This document shows positions 7,176 to 12,328 of a DNA stretch of 12,328 bases, piece by piece. The position numbers were made by a program, and so were the translations under genes. Position 1 is the first letter of the stretch, and the number at the start of each line of letters is the position of its first letter. Origin of the DNA: an uncultured Lachnospiraceae bacterium (lineage in GTDB: Bacteria > Bacillota > Clostridia > Lachnospirales > Lachnospiraceae). The stretch is from positions 1 to 12,328 of the forward strand of contig CAJTTI010000048.1 in NCBI GenBank assembly GCA_910579225.1, read 5' to 3'. Under the pieces are notes generated by a model, which did not search any database, was not told the DNA's origin, and saw only the letters and a program-made list of their open reading frames with translations.

Positions 7176-8540
7176 ATGTCTGGAAAAACTCACAAAATTG
7201 ATATGTGCAACGGCCCGCTGCTTCCAGGAATCATTGCTTTCAGTCTTCCCCTAATGCTCTCCGGCTGTCTGCAGCTTCTTTTTAATGCCGCAGATGTGAT
7301 CGTGGTCGGCCGGTTTGCCGGCAATGAGTCTCTGGCCGCGGTGGGCTCCACCAGTTCACTCACCAACCTGCTGGTCAATCTTTTTATCGGCTTATCCATC
7401 GGGACTAATGTAACTGTCGGACATACACTGGGCGGTGGGGATGAAAAAGGAACCAGAGACAATGTACATACAGCCATTACTGTCAGTATTATCTCCGGTG
7501 TTCTGCTCATCGGTGTGGGAATGCTCTTCACCAGACCGCTTCTGATCCAGATGGGGGCTCCCCTGGACGTTCTTGATAAGGCGGCTCTCTATCTGAAGAT
7601 CATTTTCATCGGAATGCCCGCCACCATGGTCTACAATTTTGGAAGTGCCATCCTCCGGGCTGCCGGAGATACCAGAAAACCTCTGTACTTCCTGTCTGTA
7701 GCCGGTGTGATCAATGTGATGCTGAATCTCTTCTTCGTCATCGTCCTGCATATGGATGTGGCCGGCGTAGCGCTTGCCACAATCCTTGCACAGTGTATCA
7801 GTGCAGTGCTGATTCTGCTCTGCCTGTGTCGGATGGACGGCCCCTGCAGACTCAATATCCGAAAACTGTACATTCACCCGCTCCGTCTGCGCCGGATGAT
7901 GCAAATCGGACTTCCTGCAGGAATACAAGGGTCTCTGTTCTCCTTCTCCAACGTATTGATTCAGTCCTCAATCAATTCGTTTGGTTCCGTTGTGGTGGCA
8001 GGAAACAGCGCCGCCATGAGCATTGAACAGTTTGTCTACATCTCCATGAACGCTGTCCATCAGGCAGCCGTCAGCTTCACAAGCCAAAACACAGGTGCCG
8101 GGAAGGCAGACCGAATCAACCAGATTCTTTACTCAGGTCTTGGTCTGGTGACAATTATAGGTTTGATCATGGGAGCAGGCGTCAACCTGTTCGGCGGCCC
8201 GCTCCTTTCCATCTATTCCACTGACCCTGCAGTCATCACTGCAGGACGTACAAGACTGCTCTGGATCAGTGCCCCATATTTTCTCTGTGGCGTCATGGAA
8301 ATCATTATGGGTATCATGCGGGGACTTGGCTATGCGCTCACACCCATGGTGGTATCTCTGTCCGGAGCCTGCCTGTTCCGTATTCTGTGGCTCGCAACCA
8401 TTTTCACATGGTTCCCCACACAAAGCATCCTGTTCCTGTCCTATCCGGTATCCTGGATCCTGACAGCACTGATCCATGCATTGACCTATCTGTATGCTAA
8501 AAAACATCATGTACTGTTTCGCAAACAGACACTTATGTAA
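7176..8540 (+). CDS. MATE-family efflux transporter
   Basis: A cation-coupled multidrug/toxin antiporter of the cytoplasmic membrane; the exported substrate cannot be told from sequence. It has 454 residues, standard for the family, and is hydrophobic throughout, with about twelve membrane segments in two homologous halves. Family features are the DVIVVGRFAG segment (40-49) in the first half, RAAGDTRKP after helix 5 (161-169), QNTGAGK (304-310) and MRGLGYALTP (381-390), the second-half counterpart of the RAAGDTRKP loop. The pattern resembles the MepA/DinF-like branch. ATG at 7176 is chosen because GGAGG (7163-7167) lies eight bases upstream. The in-frame ATG at 7161 overlaps that site. It is a single-gene unit with promoter 7093-7121 and terminator 8555-8592. 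It is divergent from the Nudix gene, and no regulator is adjacent. Confidence 0.93.
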   Translation: MSGKTHKIDMCNGPLLPGIIAFSLPLMLSGCLQLLFNAADVIVVGRFAGNESLAAVGSTSSLTNLLVNLFIGLSIGTNVTVGHTLGGGDEKGTRDNVHTAITVSIISGVLLIGVGMLFTRPLLIQMGAPLDVLDKAALYLKIIFIGMPATMVYNFGSAILRAAGDTRKPLYFLSVAGVINVMLNLFFVIVLHMDVAGVALATILAQCISAVLILLCLCRMDGPCRLNIRKLYIHPLRLRRMMQIGLPAGIQGSLFSFSNVLIQSSINSFGSVVVAGNSAAMSIEQFVYISMNAVHQAAVSFTSQNTGAGKADRINQILYSGLGLVTIIGLIMGAGVNLFGGPLLSIYSTDPAVITAGRTRLLWISAPYFLCGVMEIIMGIMRGLGYALTPMVVSLSGACLFRILWLATIFTWFPTQSILFLSYPVSWILTALIHALTYLYAKKHHVLFRKQTLM

Positions 8541-8554
8541 GCAGCATTGATCAA

Positions 8555-8592
8555 AAAAACGGGACTGTCCTGGCAGGGACAGTTCCGTTTTT
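8555..8592. terminator. Bidirectional intrinsic terminator between convergent genes
   Basis: Positions 8555-8570 pair with 8577-8592 (16 bp, one G-T wobble, six-base loop TGGCAG). The stem has an A run on its left and a T run on its right, so each strand shows a GC-rich stem followed by U residues. It lies between the MATE stop codon (8540) and the stop codon of the minus-strand YhaN-like gene (8595), and serves both. Confidence 0.92.
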
Positions 8593-8594
8593 GA

Positions 8595-10676
8595 TTATAT
8601 GCAAAGATCATCATGACAGGTAAAGCAGATCATCTGTCGCTCTTTAGACAGCCGTTTCAGCAGCTCTATGGCACGCTGCTGTCTCACAGTATCCAGGTTT
8701 GTAAAAGGATCATCCAGAAGCAAGGGCGGTTTTTCGTCTTTGTAAAGAACATCCAAAACCGCAAGGCGTTCTGCAAAACACAACAGATCCTGCTGCCCGG
8801 TACTCTGGGATTCCATGCTTCGATATGCACCTGCCTCCTGTACCTTCATCTGCAGATGAACATCCAGAGAAATACTGTCCTCCTGTCCGGACTCTACCTC
8901 TCTCAGATAATGCTCCAGTCTCTCTTTCATATCTTTTAAATAGTGCGCTGAAAATTGTTCCCTTGCCAACTTCAGGTACTTGACTGTCTCACCAAGAAGA
9001 TCATGCTCCCGAACTGCTTCTGCAATCTGCTCTGAAATCCAGCTTTCGCTTTCTCTGAGCTTTGGGATCTGTTCTGCTTTTTCCTGCAGTCCTTTCAGGC
9101 GATATCGAATATCCTCCTGCTCTTTTTCAAGTTTCCTCAACCGCTCCTTATCACGCCCCAGTTCTTTCTTCAGGGTTTCCGCATCAGGCAGCGCCTCCGG
9201 TGATAACTTTATCTGTTCTTTTTCTTCTTCAGAAAGATTTTCTCCATAGCAAAACCAAAGCTCCCGGCTTCTCTGGACCTCTTTCTTCTGTTCTTCACAC
9301 CTCTGCTGAAGTTCTCTGTATGTCCTGCTTTTCTTCCGCTCCTCTTTCCATAACTCCTCCATCTCCGAAATGTCTGCATGTCTCCGGGCGCCCAGAAAAT
9401 CGCTGATCTTTTTCTCCAGTAAATCCTGCTTCTTCTGTATCTCCCGCAGCGTCCGGTCTGCCTCCCGGACCTGCTGACTGCTCTCCTGAACCCGTGTTTC
9501 CAGTTCCTCCAGTTTTGCACGGTATCCGCGTTCCTTCAAATACCCCAGCACAAGAAACACTCCACCTGCTACAAAAAACACAATTCCCGCCACAGGTATC
9601 CCCCGAAACAGACAAAAGCCTCCCAGAAGCAGCATAAGCCCCGCCAGAACTGCCAGGTAGATACCCGGAGAAGAAAGTTCTCCTCTTGCATCTTCCACAT
9701 CTCCCTGACGGCTTACAGCCTCTTTTAACTGCCTGTCTGCTCCATTTTCTCTCTGGCGCAGCCCGTCCAGCTGATAGATCTGCTCCCGGCACCGGTCCAG
9801 CTCCTCTTCTTCCGGCGGAATATCCGTATACGCTTCCAATGCTACTGTCGTCTGCTGCAATTCCTTCTGCTTTTCTTCCGCCTGATGCTTCAACAGGTTA
9901 TATTGAGCTTTTTTTGCTTCTGCCTGCTTTTGCTCCTGTATATTCTGGAGCATATGCACTGTTTTCTCTATAGAAGCCTTTGCCTCATCAGCAAGCTTTC
10001 TATGAGAACAGAGCACAAGATTCTGCTCTTCCATCTCATCTTCACACTGTCGGCATCTGGAAAGCTTTTCCCGCACCACACGTCTCTCTTCTTCCAGCTT
10101 TCCGATTTGTCCGCGGCCTCCAGTCTTATGAAAATATTTCATCTGATCTTCCAGCAAAGATACAGCTCTTTCATAATTCCTCATATCTCCCGCGTCTTCT
10201 TCCACATGCGTCAGGCGGGCACCAAGACTGTCATTCATGGAAACCATCAGATCCTGTTGCCCCAGAAAACTGCTTCGCCCATAAGCTGCCCGGTCCACAC
10301 CGAACAGCTCTTCCCCCAGACGTTCAGAATAGTCCAGACTAACCAACCCGGTCTGCAGATCATAGAGTTCAAAAGAATCATCTTTGTCTTTTGCGCCAAA
10401 AAAACGTTCCACCCGGTAATTCCGCTCCTCCGTCTGAAACTCCAGGCTGCCTCCAAAAGTTCCTCCCTGCCACGGAAGGTAGTGTTTTCTGTCATTTTCT
10501 TTTAAAGATCTCTTTGTCGTATAGGGAAGCCCATAGAACATGGACTTGATAAATGCCGCCAGCGTAGACTTACCCCAGCCGTTTGCCCTGCAGATTCCGT
10601 TAAATCCTTCTGCAAATTCCATGTCAATATTATGCAGTCTTCCAAAATTTTCAATATGTAATCTAAGGATCCGCAT
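8595..10676 (-). CDS. SbcC/Rad50-like ATPase with membrane hairpin (YhaN-like)
   Basis: Likely the ATPase subunit of a nuclease complex with the adjacent SbcD-like protein, acting on DNA ends or other nucleic acid at the membrane. Its 693 residues are shorter than classical SbcC (about 1,000). In order: an N-terminal ATPase lobe with the Walker A loop RANGWGKST (30-38, Arg where the first Gly is usual) and a Q-loop at SFLGQQD (136-142); a coiled coil (about 190-335); two hydrophobic helices (about 338-357 and 361-380); a second coiled coil (about 381-590); and a C-terminal lobe with signature-like STGQQD (625-630), Walker B PLLLDDP (651-657), D-loop NLD and His688. The membrane hairpin sits where Rad50 has its zinc hook and is a trait of the Bacillus YhaN group. 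A CRQC pair (208-211) lies within the first coiled coil. ATG at 10676, one base after the partner's stop, follows GGGGAGGG by six bases. Confidence 0.85.
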   Translation of the reverse strand: MRILRLHIENFGRLHNIDMEFAEGFNGICRANGWGKSTLAAFIKSMFYGLPYTTKRSLKENDRKHYLPWQGGTFGGSLEFQTEERNYRVERFFGAKDKDDSFELYDLQTGLVSLDYSERLGEELFGVDRAAYGRSSFLGQQDLMVSMNDSLGARLTHVEEDAGDMRNYERAVSLLEDQMKYFHKTGGRGQIGKLEEERRVVREKLSRCRQCEDEMEEQNLVLCSHRKLADEAKASIEKTVHMLQNIQEQKQAEAKKAQYNLLKHQAEEKQKELQQTTVALEAYTDIPPEEEELDRCREQIYQLDGLRQRENGADRQLKEAVSRQGDVEDARGELSSPGIYLAVLAGLMLLLGGFCLFRGIPVAGIVFFVAGGVFLVLGYLKERGYRAKLEELETRVQESSQQVREADRTLREIQKKQDLLEKKISDFLGARRHADISEMEELWKEERKKSRTYRELQQRCEEQKKEVQRSRELWFCYGENLSEEEKEQIKLSPEALPDAETLKKELGRDKERLRKLEKEQEDIRYRLKGLQEKAEQIPKLRESESWISEQIAEAVREHDLLGETVKYLKLAREQFSAHYLKDMKERLEHYLREVESGQEDSISLDVHLQMKVQEAGAYRSMESQSTGQQDLLCFAERLAVLDVLYKDEKPPLLLDDPFTNLDTVRQQRAIELLKRLSKERQMICFTCHDDLCI

Positions 10677-10677
10677 C

Positions 10678-11751
10678 TTATCCCTCCCCTGCCAGAGCAC
10701 GAATGCCTCTTTGCAGTATCTCTTCTTTTTCTCCGTCCGTCAAATCGGAAGCCAGTACCAGCCGTACAAATTCTCCTTTCAGAGACACATCATACTGGTA
10801 ATCCTCTGGCCGAATCAAAACCGAAGTCTCATCCTTTACCTTCAGAAAATAATATTCATCCTCCAGCCACTTCCGAACCCACGCCGAATCCCGTTCTGTT
10901 TCCAGACCTACGCGCCCGGTCAGAAGGAGCTTCACCATATCTTTTTTCGGAATATATGCCAGCTCCTGAAGAACCTTCCGCCGGATTTCCTCCTGAGTCA
11001 TCAAACCCGTAATATCGACTGGAACCTCATGCAGTCTCCGCTCCGCAAAGGGCACAAAAGATGAAGCGATTTTGCCTTTTGTAACCTCAAGCGCCACATA
11101 ACCCTTTTCACCGCATTCATCAAAACCTCTGCCCTCCATACAGCCACTATAACACCAGATCCCCCTGTCATCCAGGCGTTCCAGCCGATAACTGTGGATA
11201 TGGCCAAGCGCCAGATAATCAATGCCCTTTCCCCGAAGATCACGCACAGAAAAAGTATCTGCCTGGTCCTTTCCTCCGTATTCCGTAAGCATCCCATGAA
11301 GCATCACAATGTTTTGTCTGTTCTTATTCAGTGCCAGTCGTTTCAGCAAATCATCTTTGTTCTCTTCTGAAAGTTCGGCCCCGGTTATGGTCACATTTCC
11401 TTGATCATAAGAGGTCCAGTCCGCTCCAAAGGTCTTCAGGTTTGACGGAATCTTCCAGCTTCCGTCAAATAAACTGTTTAGGTCATGGTTTCCCTGCAAG
11501 TAATAAAATATAATCTGAGGATGCATCCTTACAGCATCCATTACGCAATTCCGGGCACGGACCGAGATTGTTCTGGCGTCGAACAGGTCCCCGCAGATCA
11601 AGACCGCATCAACCTGTTCCTTTTCCGCCTGTTCCACCATCCGTGTAAATGTCCTTAACAACTCCAGGCGGCGTTCCTGTGCCTTTTCTGAAGAAAGTCC
11701 TGACTCCATTCGTGAATCCAGATGCAGATCTGCGCAGTGTATTAACTTCAT
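10678..11751 (-). CDS. SbcD/YhaO-like metallophosphoesterase (exonuclease subunit)
   Basis: A two-metal calcineurin-like phosphoesterase, probably the nuclease partner of the ATPase encoded immediately downstream (gap of one base). It has 357 residues. All metal-binding motifs of the Mre11/SbcD family are visible: DLH (8-10), GDLFD (54-58), GNHD (87-90), the single His in MLHG (150-153) and GHIH (183-186). The catalytic domain spans about 1-235. The C-terminal part (about 236-357) is the variable capping/ATPase-binding region. ATG at 11751 is chosen because AGGAGG lies five bases upstream and because the protein then begins MKLIHCADLHLDS, as family members do. An in-frame ATG at 11796 would add 15 unlikely residues. 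The start overlaps the stop of the small ORF before it (ATGA), implying translational coupling. Confidence 0.9.
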   Translation of the reverse strand: MKLIHCADLHLDSRMESGLSSEKAQERRLELLRTFTRMVEQAEKEQVDAVLICGDLFDARTISVRARNCVMDAVRMHPQIIFYYLQGNHDLNSLFDGSWKIPSNLKTFGADWTSYDQGNVTITGAELSEENKDDLLKRLALNKNRQNIVMLHGMLTEYGGKDQADTFSVRDLRGKGIDYLALGHIHSYRLERLDDRGIWCYSGCMEGRGFDECGEKGYVALEVTKGKIASSFVPFAERRLHEVPVDITGLMTQEEIRRKVLQELAYIPKKDMVKLLLTGRVGLETERDSAWVRKWLEDEYYFLKVKDETSVLIRPEDYQYDVSLKGEFVRLVLASDLTDGEKEEILQRGIRALAGEG

Positions 11752-11876
11752 AAACTCCTCCTGTTGACAGTACGCCGGCTGTGCTCCCGGGGCCATGATG
11801 CCATGATCCCGGTAAAGATTTCCGAACTCCGCCGATCATTTCCCGAATCTGCAGCACAAATATCGTCGCCTGTCAT
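11748..11876 (-). CDS. Small ORF, 42 residues, no recognised family
   Basis: This short reading frame fills almost the whole gap between the phosphatase gene and the nuclease gene. It begins at ATG 11876, 14 bases after the phosphatase stop, behind AAAGGAAAGG. It ends with a TGA that shares bases with the nuclease start codon (ATGA). The product begins MTGDDICAADSG, contains IFTGIMASWPREHSRRT and ends in an Arg-rich tail. It is hydrophilic, with no membrane helix or signal peptide. I do not recognise it. It could be a real small protein of the nuclease operon or a leader ORF that couples translation of the nuclease gene. It could also be the remains of a larger gene. The ribosome binding site and exact stop-start overlap favour translation. 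Its last codons double as the next gene's AGGAGG site, which limits what that tail says about protein function. Confidence 0.45.
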   Translation of the reverse strand: MTGDDICAADSGNDRRSSEIFTGIMASWPREHSRRTVNRRSL

Positions 11877-11890
11877 GTTCCTTTCCTTTG

Positions 11891-12328
11891 TTACAGATCA
11901 TTATCCAAGATATATTTCAGAAATGCCTGACAGCCTTCAGACACGTCCTCGTACGTCTCATCAAAATTTCCAGTATACCATGGATCTGCAATATCCCTGG
12001 GACAATCCGAAAAGTCCAGAAGCCGGCTGATCTTTTTCTCCGGATCCCGCCTGACAATCCGTTGCATATTATCAATGTTCCAGGTATCCATGCCTATAAG
12101 ATAATCAAATTTCTCATAATCTGCCCGCACCATCTGTCTTGAACGGTGATCTCCGCAGAGAATCCCCACTTCCTGAAGCTTCTCACGTGTGCCCCGGTGA
12201 ACACGACTACCAATTTCCTCTGTGCTGGTGGCAGCAGAATCAATGAAAAAGCAATCAGTAAGACCACGCTTTGCTACCAGGTCTTTTAAAACGTACTCAG
12301 CCATGGGGCTGCGGCAGATATTGCCGTG
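11891..12328 (-). CDS. Low-molecular-weight protein tyrosine phosphatase (5' end cut by window)
   Basis: A cytoplasmic phosphatase of the arsenate-reductase-like fold that removes phosphate from protein tyrosine (or other) residues. The visible 145 residues open with HGNICRSP, the end of the CxGNxCRS active-site loop. The nucleophilic Cys and roughly seven more N-terminal residues lie just beyond the window's right edge. SAATSTEEIG is the usual segment after the loop. ADPWY (114-118 of the visible part) contains the general-acid Asp expected near the C-terminus. It is otherwise full length and in frame to its TAA at 11891, so it is cut by the window rather than broken. It heads the visible part of an operon with the small ORF and the nuclease/ATPase genes. 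It is not next to a tyrosine kinase or capsule gene here, so its substrate is unknown. Confidence 0.92.
   Translation of the reverse strand, partial: HGNICRSPMAEYVLKDLVAKRGLTDCFFIDSAATSTEEIGSRVHRGTREKLQEVGILCGDHRSRQMVRADYEKFDYLIGMDTWNIDNMQRIVRRDPEKKISRLLDFSDCPRDIADPWYTGNFDETYEDVSEGCQAFLKYILDNDL

Noticed and set aside
6951..7193. 80-codon minus-strand ORF spanning the Nudix-MATE intergenic region
   Set aside because: It covers both promoter candidates and the A/T-rich spacer and overlaps the Nudix start out of frame. It has no recognisable family.
7392..7928. 178-codon minus-strand ORF
   Set aside because: It is antisense to the MATE gene. The His/Asp/Gln-rich translation is the usual reverse reading of membrane-protein codons.
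10041..10052. CRQC as a Rad50 zinc hook
   Set aside because: It sits in the middle of the first coiled-coil arm rather than at the arm tip, where the membrane hairpin is found. I keep it only as a minor observation.
9885..10505. 206-codon plus-strand ORF rich in Phe, Leu and Ser
   Set aside because: It is antisense to the coiled-coil and N-terminal coding region of the YhaN-like gene. Glu/Lys-rich coiled coils give long Ser/Phe/Leu-rich antisense frames by codon composition.
11609..11857. 82-codon minus-strand ORF overlapping the nuclease start
   Set aside because: It runs out of frame through the start of the SbcD-like gene. The 42-codon frame at 11748-11876 has the better ribosome binding site and a clean stop-start overlap.

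Overview
The window looks like a chromosomal segment of a low-to-moderate GC Gram-positive anaerobe, most likely a gut Clostridia/Lachnospiraceae. That placement is an inference from AGGAGG-type ribosome binding sites, Firmicutes-like promoters, and the style of the proteins (a PgcA-type phosphohexomutase, a YhaN/YhaO-type nuclease pair, a MepA-like MATE pump). The sequence is densely coding, and no gene-free stretch exceeds about 190 bases. I see no rRNA, tRNA, CRISPR array, insertion sequence or phage gene.

Left block (1-4588, minus strand). The tightly packed operon gmd-fcl-manC-manA is preceded by a 190-base leader holding a plausible promoter and ends at a 17-bp perfect hairpin at 9-60. 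Together these genes encode synthesis of GDP-L-fucose from fructose 6-phosphate: ManA makes mannose 6-phosphate, a phosphomannomutase is needed, ManC makes GDP-mannose, Gmd dehydrates it, and Fcl epimerises and reduces it. The missing phosphomannomutase step is probably filled by the phosphohexomutase gene immediately upstream (4589-6313). No fucosyltransferase or surface-polysaccharide assembly gene lies in the window, so where the fucose goes cannot be read here.

Middle block (6374-8592). A Nudix hydrolase of the ADP-ribose pyrophosphatase type (minus strand) leads into the phosphohexomutase gene. It is divergent from a MATE-family efflux transporter (plus strand). The intergenic space carries two back-to-back sigma-A promoters, each with 17-bp spacing. 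The MATE gene converges on the next operon, and the two share a strong bidirectional terminator at 8555-8592.

Right block (8595-12328, minus strand). This is an apparent operon of a low-molecular-weight protein tyrosine phosphatase (cut by the window end within its active-site loop), an unrecognised 42-residue small ORF, an SbcD/YhaO-like metallophosphoesterase, and an SbcC/YhaN-like ATPase. The ATPase has a two-helix membrane hairpin where a Rad50-type zinc hook would be expected. The small ORF has its own ribosome binding site and an ATGA stop-start overlap with the nuclease gene. This membrane-anchored nuclease/ATPase pair with its small ORF and phosphatase is the least understood part of the window. 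The rest is recognisable housekeeping or sugar-nucleotide metabolism.
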